From NCBI RefSeq assembly GCF_000478275.1, contig NZ_ASJB01000009.1, positions 1 to 64,000 on the forward strand: a stretch of DNA of 64,000 nucleotides, in the 5' to 3' direction. Position 1 is the first letter of the stretch. Every line of letters starts with the position of its first letter. Positions 29,499 to 38,200 of this stretch are shown here, piece by piece. The notes beneath the pieces were generated by a model. The model did not search any database. It was not told the origin of the DNA and saw nothing but the letters and a program-made list of their open reading frames with translations. This DNA is from Amycolatopsis orientalis DSM 40040 = KCTC 9412. Its GTDB lineage: Bacteria; Actinomycetota; Actinomycetes; Mycobacteriales; Pseudonocardiaceae. The position numbers and the translations under genes were made by a program.

Positions 29499-31436
29499 TC
29501 AGCTCCCCAGCCATCGGTCGAACCAGCCGAGGTTCTGGTTCATCGCCGCCGCGCGATGCCGCGGCTGATGGAAGACATGCGTCTCGTCGCCGAAGACCAC
29601 GAACTCCGCGGGCACGTTCTTCCCCTTCACGAACTGGTGGATGCTCAACGTGAGCGAACCGGCGGCGGGTCCGGCCTGCTGCAGCACCGGGCCGTTGACG
29701 CGGTCCGCGGTCTGGCCGGAGCCGGGGATCAGCGACGGGCTGCCGCCCTCACCGGCGGACGCGGCCTTGAACACCGTCGAGCGCGCGATCGCCTCCTCGC
29801 TCACGAACGCGCCCCGGCTGTAGCCCATGATCCCGACCTTGCCCTGGTCGGCGAACCCACCGTCCACTTCGGACTTTACCGCCGCCTCCACGACCGCAAC
29901 GGCGTCCCGCGGATCCTGGGACGACCGCGACTCGTTGACCAGCAGGACGACGTATCCCTTGGCGGCGAAGACCTGCGACGGATACTGCCATTCGTTCTCC
30001 TCCGCCATGAACCGTTCGGTGGCGTCGTAGCCATGGGTGATCACGACGGCCGGGCACCGGTTCCCACCGCCGCAGCGTTCGGGGACGAGGCGGTAGCCCG
30101 TGGCCCGATGCCCGGACGGCAGGGTCCACTCCGCGGCGCGCGGCCGGGTCAATCGGACACCGGCGGCCCAGCCGTTCGGGTCGTGACCCTCGCGCACCGT
30201 CCCGTTCGCCGCGTCCACGACGACGAGCCGGGGCGGCGTGGTGGCGTCCTCCCGGACGCAGAGCCCCTGACGCCGGGCCGCGTCGAACGAGCAGCCCGAC
30301 AATGTACCGGCGGCCTGGGTAGCAGGCGCCAGGGTTCCGGACCGGGGCGCCGTGTAGAGGGATTCGCGCCGCTCGTCGCTCGCCATGGCGAAAACCCGGT
30401 CACCCGCCGTCGACCACCACGCGCTGCCCGACGACGACATCCGCGTCCCGGCGGGAAGTTCCGCGACCGGCTCCGGTGCCCCGCCGCCGACGGGAAAGGC
30501 CAGTAGCTTGTCGCCCTTCGACGCGAGGATCGAACGGCCGTCCGGCGACCACGCTGACGGCAGCGGACGTGCTCCTGGGGTGTCCACAATGGTCACTCGG
30601 CCCGTGGCCGCGTCCAGGATCCTTGCCGTGTCGAGGTTGTCGGCGGGCTGCTGGCTCTGCCGGGTCACGAACGCGAGCCGGGACCCGTCGGGCGACCACG
30701 CCATACCCGGTTTGCCGGGGACGGCGAGTGGGCCCATCACGAAGTCGTCGATGTGCCGTTGTCGCCCCGTCGCCGTGTCCAGGAGCCACAGCCCGTTCCG
30801 GGTCAGGTCGTACTCCCCCGCCTCCAGAGTCCGGAGATCCATCGTCCGCTCGTCGAAGACGACGCCGTCGGCCGTCGGCCTGCCGCCGGGCCGCGGCGTG
30901 GTGAACGCCAGGCGCCGCCCGTCCGGTGACCATTCGAACGCGAGGATCTTCGCCGGATGCGGTGGGACGTTGGCCAGCCGGAAGGCTTCGTGCTTGCCGC
31001 CGATCAGCACCGCCGGCCCGGCGAAGTCGAGCGGCTTCACCGGTTTCCCGCCGCGAACCGGCACCTGCCAGATCTCGTCGGCACCGTCCCGCGGCGCGAG
31101 ATAGGCCAGGGAGGTCCCCTCCGGCGACCAGCGCAGGTTCGTGATCCGGCCGGTCGTCCCGGTCACCGTCGCGACCGTCCTGACCTCCGCCGGTTTCGCC
31201 AGTGCCAGCACGAGAATCCGGCTCGTGACGGTGTTGTCCGCGACCGAGGGCTCGGTGACGACGGCCGCGCCGAACCGCCCGTCCGGCGACGTCCGCACTT
31301 CACTGATCCGGCGGGTCTGCACCACGTCGGTCACCCCGATATCGGGTGCCGCCGCCATGCCGGGCGCGGAGCCCGCCGCCACGAACGTCGTCGCCACGGC
31401 CACGGCCATCACGGCCCCGCCCAGTTCTTTCCTCAT
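29499..31436 (-). CDS. Secreted S9-type prolyl oligopeptidase-like peptidase
   Basis: This 645-residue exported protein has a Sec signal (MRKELGGAVMAVAVATTFVAAG, cleaved near MAA). It continues with a TolB-like beta-propeller with repeated SPDGxRxAF motifs (for example EWSPDGRRLAF and AWSPDGSRLAF). A C-terminal alpha/beta hydrolase domain has a nucleophile Ser in GIMGYSRGAFVSEEA and a late His near ETHVFHQPRH. This is the architecture of dipeptidyl peptidase IV / acylaminoacyl peptidases. GAAGGGGAACGGCG before ATG 31436 is a good ribosome binding site. It is convergent with the SEFIR gene, the stops being only seven bases apart, so no separate terminator fits between them. Confidence 0.88.
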   Translation of the reverse strand: MRKELGGAVMAVAVATTFVAAGSAPGMAAAPDIGVTDVVQTRRISEVRTSPDGRFGAAVVTEPSVADNTVTSRILVLALAKPAEVRTVATVTGTTGRITNLRWSPEGTSLAYLAPRDGADEIWQVPVRGGKPVKPLDFAGPAVLIGGKHEAFRLANVPPHPAKILAFEWSPDGRRLAFTTPRPGGRPTADGVVFDERTMDLRTLEAGEYDLTRNGLWLLDTATGRQRHIDDFVMGPLAVPGKPGMAWSPDGSRLAFVTRQSQQPADNLDTARILDAATGRVTIVDTPGARPLPSAWSPDGRSILASKGDKLLAFPVGGGAPEPVAELPAGTRMSSSGSAWWSTAGDRVFAMASDERRESLYTAPRSGTLAPATQAAGTLSGCSFDAARRQGLCVREDATTPPRLVVVDAANGTVREGHDPNGWAAGVRLTRPRAAEWTLPSGHRATGYRLVPERCGGGNRCPAVVITHGYDATERFMAEENEWQYPSQVFAAKGYVVLLVNESRSSQDPRDAVAVVEAAVKSEVDGGFADQGKVGIMGYSRGAFVSEEAIARSTVFKAASAGEGGSPSLIPGSGQTADRVNGPVLQQAGPAAGSLTLSIHQFVKGKNVPAEFVVFGDETHVFHQPRHRAAAMNQNLGWFDRWLGS

Positions 31437-31574
31437 CGCCGTTCCCCTTCGACCGGTGGAAGATCACTGGGGCGTCAGGCTAGGAACGGCGTCACCGCAC
31501 GCACATCGTCCGGCGGGACGGGAGCGAGTCGACTTCAGGTGGAGGACGGTTCGTCCCCCAGGGCGGACTGGCCG

Positions 31575-32405
31575 TCAGCCACGCTGTGCGCGTGCGGCCC
31601 CGCCGCAATAGGCACCGAAAGCGGCGACCCCGACGGCCACTACGAGGAGCAGCACGGTGCCGAACGGCTGGGCGGCGAGAGTGCGCAGGGCGGCGTCAAG
31701 ACCGCCGGAGCGGGACGGGTCATGGGTCAGCGCCGCGTAGCCGAGGAGCACCGCGACCACGCCGAACACGACACCCCTTGCCACATAACCGATCCGCCCG
31801 AGCCGTTCGACCCAGCGCTGGGTGCCCGAAGGCAACGACGAGAGGTCGAGGTCCCGCAGGAAGCTTCGCCGCACCCCTTTCACCACGGAAGCCACGGCGA
31901 CGCCGAACACGATGACGGCCACCGCGATCACCAGGAACTGACCGGCGGGCAGGGCGAGGAGCCGCGCGGTGAACTCCTGCTGTTTCTGGTCGCCGCCCTG
32001 CTCCGCCGACCCCGCGGCCAGCCGGGCCGCGTACAGACCGAGCGTGATCCCCACTACACACCGCGCCCCCGAGGTCACGCGCTTGACGATGCGGGTCTTT
32101 CGTTTGTCGATCCAGGTGTACCCGACGGCGGCCATGAGCGCCTGCCACAGGCCGTACGCCACCAACCCGGCCGCGAGCACCCACAACAGCGCGCCGCCCA
32201 GCGGCGTCGAGCCGACTTCGGCGATCGCTCCGCGCCCGTCGGCCTCCTGACCGCCGCCGTCGAGGGCGATCCGCACGGCCAGGTACCCGATGAGCAGGTA
32301 CACCAGCCCATAACAACCCATCCCGATCCGCCCGAGCACCTGGACAGCGGTGCTGTGGCGAACCTGTCTCGCCTTCGTCCCGGACATCCGGCCCACCTCC
32401 ACCAT
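31575..32405 (-). CDS. DUF1206 membrane protein
   Basis: This 276-residue protein has three tandem copies of the DUF1206 unit, each two transmembrane helices long. They begin RIGMGCYGLVYLLIGYLAVRIAL, then the KRVTSGARCVVGITLGLYAARLA region and RLGRIGYVARGVVFGVVAVLLGY. The repeated G-x-x-x-R-G/Y-G motif is typical. Function is unknown; it is common in actinobacterial membranes. I chose ATG 32405 because GGAGG lies six bases upstream; an ATG at 32411 would overlap that site. It is divergent from the SRPBCC gene, and a palindromic repeat cluster fills the gap. Confidence 0.88.
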   Translation of the reverse strand: MVEVGRMSGTKARQVRHSTAVQVLGRIGMGCYGLVYLLIGYLAVRIALDGGGQEADGRGAIAEVGSTPLGGALLWVLAAGLVAYGLWQALMAAVGYTWIDKRKTRIVKRVTSGARCVVGITLGLYAARLAAGSAEQGGDQKQQEFTARLLALPAGQFLVIAVAVIVFGVAVASVVKGVRRSFLRDLDLSSLPSGTQRWVERLGRIGYVARGVVFGVVAVLLGYAALTHDPSRSGGLDAALRTLAAQPFGTVLLLVVAVGVAAFGAYCGGAARAQRG

Positions 32406-32491
32406 CGGCATCCTCCGAGTGTCGCGGGCTACGACCGGGTCCGCCGTGCGACTGCGCCATCCGGCCCAGCGCCCCTCCTGTCATGGAGGGG

Positions 32492-32568
32492 CTGAAGGAC
32501 GCTTTCCCCGCATCTCATGCGAGGAAAGCGCCCTTCACCGCGTCTGACGCGAGGAAAGGCCCCTTCAG
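32492..32568. repeat. Triple GAAGG/CTTTC palindrome cluster
   Basis: Three related 15-mers recur about 30 bp apart: CTGAAGGACGCTTTC (32492-32506), GAAAGCGCCCTTCAC (32524-32538) and GAAAGGCCCCTTCAG (32554-32568). The first is inverted relative to the other two, so alternative hairpins can form. The spacers (CGCATCTCATGCG and CGCGTCTGACGCG) are also similar. A short hairpin (CCCCTCC/GGAGGGG, 32472-32491) adjoins it. The same element type is at 57319-57397. Confidence 0.8.
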
Positions 32569-32683
32569 CCACGAGGCGGCGGCGATGTCGAATCGTGCCG
32601 AGTCCGTTCGTAGTCAGGGTGAGAGACCACGACGAGGCTTCGCGGCGACGGGAAGCCCCGAGACGACAAGGAGCGTGCACGCC

Positions 32684-33226
32684 ATGGCCGAAGACAACGT
32701 CACCGCCACCCTGACCATCGCCGCCCCCGTCACCAACGTGTTCGCGGTACTGGCGGATCCGACGACCCACTCCGCGATCGACGGCACCGGCTGGGTCCAG
32801 GAAGCCGCCGACCCGGCACCCCTCACGGCGGTGGGGCAGCTCTTCCGGATGGACATGTACCACCCCGCCCACCCGAACGGCGACTATCGCGTGGTCAACC
32901 AGGTCGTGGCGCTCGACGCGCCGCGCGCCATCGGCTGGCGCACGGGGACGGAGAAGGCCGACGGCCGCCTGGAGCTGGGCGACTGGATCTGGCGTTACGA
33001 TCTGGCGCCGTCCGGCCCGGCCGGAACCGAGGTCACGCTCACCTACGACTGGTCGGCCGTGCCGCCGTCGGTCCGCGAACGCATCCAGTTCCCGCCGTTC
33101 GGCCCCGACCACCTCGTCGACTCGCTGCACCACCTGGCCGGACTCGCCGAGGCGGCGACCACGGATCAGGGTTCGAGGTCGGTCACGCCCTTGCCGGTGG
33201 CGATGTCCAACGGCACCGACACCTGA
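32684..33226 (+). CDS. SRPBCC (START-like) family protein
   Basis: This 180-residue protein has the polyketide cyclase/SRPBCC fold: VTATLTIAAPVTNVFAVLADP at the N-terminus, then AIDGTGWV and GDYRVVNQVVALDAPRAIGWR. Such helix-grip proteins bind hydrophobic ligands or act as Hsp90-activator-like factors. ATG 32684 has AAGGAG ten bases upstream. A longer frame from 32483 would translate the palindromic repeat cluster and is rejected. The 3' end overlaps the convergent NTF2-like gene by 61 bp, which is unusual. The ligand is unknown. Confidence 0.88.
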   Translation: MAEDNVTATLTIAAPVTNVFAVLADPTTHSAIDGTGWVQEAADPAPLTAVGQLFRMDMYHPAHPNGDYRVVNQVVALDAPRAIGWRTGTEKADGRLELGDWIWRYDLAPSGPAGTEVTLTYDWSAVPPSVRERIQFPPFGPDHLVDSLHHLAGLAEAATTDQGSRSVTPLPVAMSNGTDT

Positions 33227-33600
33227 TCGTGCGCGATCAGCCAGTTCCCGTCGACCTTCCGGAAACAGAACGTGGCCCGGACCCACATCCCGTCCACCGC
33301 CACGCCGTTCTTCGTCGTACCGCTGAGCCGCCCGAAGCAGTGTCCGAACGCGACACTTTCGTCCACCGTCAGCGTCAGGTCACGGACCTCGTATGCCACG
33401 TCCTGGAAGAAGGTGAAGGCGTTCGCCCAGTTCTTCAGCTTCGCGTCGATGCCGACGTGCTGCAGCGGCGGATCGATGTCGAACGACACGACGTCGTCCG
33501 CATAGAGCCGCCGGAGCGCGTCCAGATCCTTCGCCTTGATCCCTTCGACGATTTTCCCGATGTGCCGCTTGAGGTCGGCTTCGTCTGCTTCCCGCATCAT
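33166..33600 (-). CDS. NTF2-like / SnoaL-family protein
   Basis: This 144-residue protein has the nuclear-transport-factor-2 fold (YybH or DUF4440 type). It starts with a helical region containing IVEGIKAKDLDALRRLYADDVVSFDIDPP, followed by the beta-sheet segment WVRATFCFRKVDGNWLIAHDQVSVP. Members are ligand-binding or isomerase-like pockets, often associated with ECF41 sigma factors or oxidoreductases. GGAAGGA precedes ATG 33600. It lies 15 bp downstream of the FMN reductase on the same strand, probably in one operon. Its C-terminal coding region overlaps the SRPBCC gene tail on the other strand. Confidence 0.85.
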   Translation of the reverse strand: MMREADEADLKRHIGKIVEGIKAKDLDALRRLYADDVVSFDIDPPLQHVGIDAKLKNWANAFTFFQDVAYEVRDLTLTVDESVAFGHCFGRLSGTTKNGVAVDGMWVRATFCFRKVDGNWLIAHDQVSVPLDIATGKGVTDLEP

Positions 33601-33615
33601 CAGTTCCTTCCCTGT

Positions 33616-34182
33616 TCAAGCAACGGCGACCGGCGAACCGGCTCGCAACGGCGCGAAGGCGGTGCTCCAGGCGACGACCTGGTCCAGCATTTTGTCGAGA
33701 GAGGTGACGTTGTACTCGCCCGGCCGAAACGCCGTGAAGTCTTCGAACTCGGTCACCAGCGACAAGGTCACCTGCGGCGCCACATCCGCCAGCCCCAGCG
33801 CCCCGCACATCAACCGCAGCTGCTCGACGGCGCGGGCACCACCCACACCGCCGTACGACACGAACCCGATCGCCTTGTCGCGCCACTCCGCGTGCAGGAA
33901 GTCGATCGCGTTCTTCAACGCGCCCGGCGCCGCATGGTTGTACTCGGGCGTGACCACCACGAACCCGTCGAACGACGCGATCGCCGCCGCCCACTCCCGG
34001 GTGTGCGCGTTCTTGTACTCACCCGGCAGTTCGTCCAGATGCGGCAACGGATGGTCGAGCAGGTCGATCACCTCGAACTCCGCGTCCTCGCGCAGTCCCG
34101 CCCGCTCCCCGACCCACCGGGCCACCTGCTCTCCCCGGCGCCCCGGACGGGTGCTGCCGAGGATGATTCCGATCCTGATCAT
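33616..34182 (-). CDS. NADPH-dependent FMN reductase
   Basis: This 188-residue flavodoxin-like protein has the phosphate-binding loop GSTRPGRRGE near the N-terminus and the FMN/isoalloxazine motif VVTPEYNHAAPGALKNAIDFL. It reduces FMN, quinones or azo dyes with NADPH. GAAGGAGACCG precedes ATG 34182, so I prefer that start over the longer frame from 34362. It is transcribed with the NTF2-like gene and is divergent from the ECF41 sigma factor. A promoter matching the ECF41 pattern lies upstream, so this operon is the likely ECF41 target. Confidence 0.92.
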   Translation of the reverse strand: MIRIGIILGSTRPGRRGEQVARWVGERAGLREDAEFEVIDLLDHPLPHLDELPGEYKNAHTREWAAAIASFDGFVVVTPEYNHAAPGALKNAIDFLHAEWRDKAIGFVSYGGVGGARAVEQLRLMCGALGLADVAPQVTLSLVTEFEDFTAFRPGEYNVTSLDKMLDQVVAWSTAFAPLRAGSPVAVA

Positions 34183-34239
34183 CGGTCTCCTTCGTTCGTG
34201 ACGTTCGCTTCCTGGCACTACGACGACAAGGCCCCGGAA

Positions 34240-34266
34240 AACGTCAGGCTCCGGCCCGCCCTGACA
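34240..34266 (-). promoter_or_regulatory. Candidate ECF41-type promoter
   Basis: On the minus strand TGTCAG (34261-34266) and CGTT (34240-34243) are 17 bases apart. The published ECF41 pattern is TGTCACA about 16-17 bases before CGTC, so this is a good but imperfect match. It would drive the FMN reductase/NTF2 operon from the gap it shares with the ECF41 gene. Confidence 0.5.
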
Positions 34267-34321
34267 ATTCGACGCGGTGTTCCGTCGGACAGGGCGGAGA
34301 CACCGAATCGACGGGAGCACC

Positions 34322-35182
34322 ATGACCGACGCCATCCTGGGCGAGCGCCGCCACCTGATCAATCTCGCGTACCGGCTGCTGGGTTCCCTGGCCGAAGCCG
34401 AGGACGCCGTCCAGGAGGCCTACGCCCGCTGGTACGCGCTGCCGCGACCGGACGAGATCGCCTCCCCCGGAGCCTGGCTCACCACCGTCACCAGCCGCAT
34501 CTGCCTGGACCAGCTCGGCTCGGCACGCGCCCGCCGCGAACGCTACGTCGGCGAGTGGATCCCCGAGCCGCTGCCCGACCACGGCGCCGCCGACCCGGCC
34601 GACCGCGTCACCCTGGACGAGTCGGTCAGCATGGCGTTCCTCGTCACGCTCGAAGCGATGACCCCGGCCCAGCGCGTCGCGCTCATCCTGCACGACGTCT
34701 TCCACTACTCGTTCGCCGAAATCGCGGGGATCACCGGCCGCACGCCGGCCGCGTGCCGCGAGCTGGCCTCCTCCGCCCGCCGCCGTATCCGTGACGGCAA
34801 GCCGTCCACGACCCCGGCCGTCCGCCAGGCCGATCTGGTCCGCGACTTCAAACAGGCCTGGGAGGCCCAGGACATCACCGCCCTCGTCGGGCTCCTCGAC
34901 CCCACCGCGATCTTCACCGCGGACGGCGGCGGCCGGGTCATCACCGCACTCGATCCCATCGAGGGCGGCGAACGGATCGCCCAGTTCATCATCGCCGTCG
35001 CCACCAAGACCCCCGGCGACTTCACGCTTTTGGAGCGGACGGTGAACGGCCAGCCGGGTCTGCAGATCCAGCTCGACGGCGTCACCACGTCGGTCTACGC
35101 GTTCGAGATCGTGGACGACCGGATCAGCCGTATCTGGGCGGTCCGCAATCCCGAGAAGCTCCGGTCTTGGACCGGCGTGTGA
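34322..35182 (+). CDS. ECF41-family RNA polymerase sigma factor (SigJ-like)
   Basis: This 286-residue sigma factor has sigma region 2 (LINLAYRLLGSLAEAEDAVQEAY) and region 4 (LEAMTPAQRVALILHDVFHYSFAEIA). A C-terminal SnoaL-like extension of about 100 residues follows. The linker motif YVGEWIPEP and terminal NPEKLRSW correspond to the WLPEP and NPDKL motifs that define ECF41. In this group the extension, not an anti-sigma factor, controls activity. ATG 34322 is preceded by GGGAG. It is divergent from the FMN reductase operon, its probable regulon. Its stop is directly adjacent to the rlmN-like remnant at 35183. Confidence 0.93.
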   Translation: MTDAILGERRHLINLAYRLLGSLAEAEDAVQEAYARWYALPRPDEIASPGAWLTTVTSRICLDQLGSARARRERYVGEWIPEPLPDHGAADPADRVTLDESVSMAFLVTLEAMTPAQRVALILHDVFHYSFAEIAGITGRTPAACRELASSARRRIRDGKPSTTPAVRQADLVRDFKQAWEAQDITALVGLLDPTAIFTADGGGRVITALDPIEGGERIAQFIIAVATKTPGDFTLLERTVNGQPGLQIQLDGVTTSVYAFEIVDDRISRIWAVRNPEKLRSWTGV

Positions 35183-35230
35183 TCAGTCTTCTTCGGCCGC
35201 GAGCTGGCCGCAGGCGGCGGTGATCTCCTG
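35183..35230 (-). pseudogene. Displaced 3' remnant of rlmN
   Basis: The 48 bases at 35183-35230 align without gaps to the 3' end of the intact rlmN (39495-39542) with about 39 identities. On the minus strand they encode [15 protein letters not shown] plus stop, against [15 protein letters not shown] in rlmN. Differences are mostly in third codon positions, so it derives from a diverged rlmN rather than a recent duplication. Similarity stops abruptly at 35230. The remnant lies one base from the ECF41 stop and marks the edge of an inserted cassette (inference). Confidence 0.8.
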
Positions 35231-35251
35231 CCACCCGCGACCATCTACCCG

Positions 35252-38200
35252 CTACGAACTACGCGGAAGCCTGCTCTGTATTCGGCCGGCGAGGGCTCGA
35301 AGGGCGTCAGGTTCCAGAACTGTCACGCCCGAGATGGCACCAGGCCAGTAACCGCCGCTGACCAGATCGATGAGGATTCGTCGTAGGGAAATCCCGTGCT
35401 TGGCGAGGTATCGCACAGTTCTCGGGTCGGCATCGACTACTCGCCGCACAAGATTGCCCAGTACTCGCGAAGCGCCGATGAACTCTCTGATGCTGCTGGC
35501 GGCGTCGATCGCCGCGGTGACCGCGATAGCGCAGTGTTCCTCTTCGCCGAGGCGCGCCCATGCCGCCGCAATGGCCGCGAGGGCGCGGACTCGTTTGCTG
35601 TGCGAGAGTGCGCCAAGCTCGGAACCGGCTGAGTCGGCCAGCTGCCGGGATTGAACCGTGTGGCCGAGCGCAGCCGCGGCGACTGCCAGCTCGGCTACCG
35701 CGAATGCCCGATCGCGGGCGCCGCTGCGGTCAAGGCTGTCGATCGCTTCGCGGAAGAGGACATTCGCGGAGGCAGGATCGACCCTGGCCAGCGCGGTCAC
35801 CACCTGGCCGATCGCGGCCAACCTGTGGGGACCGAACTGGAATGTCCGGCAGAGACGCAAAGCGAACTCGGAATCTCCTGTTTCGGCTGCCTTGGCCGCG
35901 GCGAGAGCGATGATGTGCTTGCCGCCGCTGCCCGGCGGCAAGCTCTCAAATATTTCCTCCGCCAGATGAAGCCTGTCCGCCGCGGCGTATACGGCAATGG
36001 CATGAGTCAATGCCAGCTTGCGCGCTTCCTGGTTTATTCCGGCATTCCGTTTATTGAACTCGTCGATAGTCCGCCGAACGGACTCGGTCAGCATGAGGGC
36101 TTCATCGTAATCGCCCAACGCGGCAAGACCGTCCGCGACTTCACCCACGACACGAAGCCACTGTGGAGTGGCTGTGCTGAATCGTGCCGACTCTTCGGCC
36201 CGGTCCGCCAACTCGGCGGCACCCGCGTGGTCACCGAGCTTCGCGGTCAACCCGGCAAGTCTGCTCAGCGCGCGAGCTCGTACCTCCCGCTTGGCGATAT
36301 TCCCGATCTTCGCGCCGATTTCGCGGGTCAGCTCGAATGCGACCGTACGGTCCCCGACATCGATGAGGACATCTGTGGCGTCACACAAAGCGCGTACATG
36401 CGCAGTCAGTTCGTTGACTGCGGCAGCTGCCGCAACGGCCTCTCGACAAAGGGCGCGAGCTTGCTCCGGATCACCGTATGCGGCGATTGACGCGGCGACC
36501 TCGCAGCAGGCGCGGGCGCGGGCGACGTTCGGCTTGATGCTTCTCGCGAGGTTCGCCGCGTAACTCAGGTCTCCGTTAACCGCGGCGACCGAAGCAATCG
36601 AACTGACGGCACGCGCAGCCGAATCGGAATCCTCGAGATGAGCGATAAGTGACATCGCTTCGCCGTATTCACCTGCGGCCGCAAGACCGGTCGCCTTGTT
36701 AACGAACACTTTAGCGGAAAGCCGGGCCGCCGGAACCGGGGTTGTCCGCAGTGCGGCAGCCAACGACTGTGCGGTTTCACGGTCGCCATTGAAGGCGGCA
36801 GCCTCCGAGAGACCGCTCAAAAGGGCTACCAGCCCTGCCCCGCGATCGGCTCGTCGAGCCATCCGTATCGCCGTCGACAAATAGTCCGCCGCCCGGCGTC
36901 GGTCTCCCACAAGAAAGACACTGACCGACAGGTGTCCCAACTGCTCTGCCAGCGTACGCGGATTGACGATCTCACTCAGCGCACGCTCGACAAGAGGGAG
37001 CAGAATACGCCATTCCGAGGTCCGGGTAGCCGCCGAAGACTCGATGATGGCGCGCATCGCCGCGATGCGCTGTACGGGACTCGCGGCGCCACCGGCAAGC
37101 GCGACCGCACGTTCGGGCTGTCCAAGAATCGTCCAGACAGCGGGCAGATCGACCGGGAGCTTCGCGTTCCGGCGGGAGAGGTCGTCCGCGGTCGACGCGA
37201 GGATGAGCAGTGCTTCCAGGCTTGGTTCCGGTTTGCTGAGCTGCAAGGCCATCGCACGCTCGATGTCCGCCCGGGCCAGCATGTCACCGCCGGTCGCACG
37301 GAACATGAGGTCGAGCCGACGTGCATCGGTCGCCAAGCTCAGGAGCCGGGGCGCGTCAGCAGGAGAATCGAGGATTTTGGGGTAGCCACGGAGGAGGTAG
37401 CCGGGCGTGTCGGCAGGCCAACCCTGGCCGGCGAAAAGATCCGCCCAAGTGTCGATCACCTTCTTATGGTCAGCCAGAGTCGCACCGAACTGTTCCACGG
37501 CTTCCGCCCGGAGAGTGGCATGGGCGAGCAAGTGCCCTCGCTCTGGGGCCCCTGAACCGTCAGTCGCGTGACGAGTCATGAGGACGCGTCCGAAGCGGCC
37601 ATTGAGCATAGTCTGGACCTCGTAAAGCGGCCGGTCGGTGAGCTCGGCGAGGTTGGCCGCGGTGAGACCACCACCGGACGCGGCGATCAGTCCCAGCAGT
37701 GTTCGCTCAAGGCCGGTTTTCCGGAGAACACCGCTCAGTTCCGCCTGAGCAGCGATCTCGATGTTCCGCGCGTGTGGTGACGTGGTCACCTGGCTGGGAA
37801 CGACCGTTCGCAGTGGATGGGTGCCGACCACATCGTCGGGCAGGCCAGGATGCGGCCGGCTCGCGACAAGAAGCTTCACGCCGTCCGGGAGCCTGCTCGG
37901 CAGGACGGCGGCGATGCTCGACATTTCCCGGTTCCCGGTAAAGCTCGTGTCCTCGTCCAGCCCGTCGATGAGCATGAGGAGACGACGGCCTCGTTCTGCC
38001 GAGCGCTTCGCCGCGTTATCGAGCAGCCGGCGAAAGACACGCCGGGCGTTGCGCGGAGCCAGACTGCCGGCGGGTTCGCCGCACAGCGCTGACAACTGAT
38101 CGATCATCGACGCGAGAAACCCCTCGCTGTCTGCCTCAGCCGCGTAACGACCGTTGATCAGGAACGCGACGACGTCCACGCCAGCAGGCGGATTCAGCGC

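Noticed and set aside
32483..32683. N-terminal extension of the SRPBCC gene
   Set aside because: It would translate the palindromic repeat cluster; a good ribosome binding site precedes ATG 32684.
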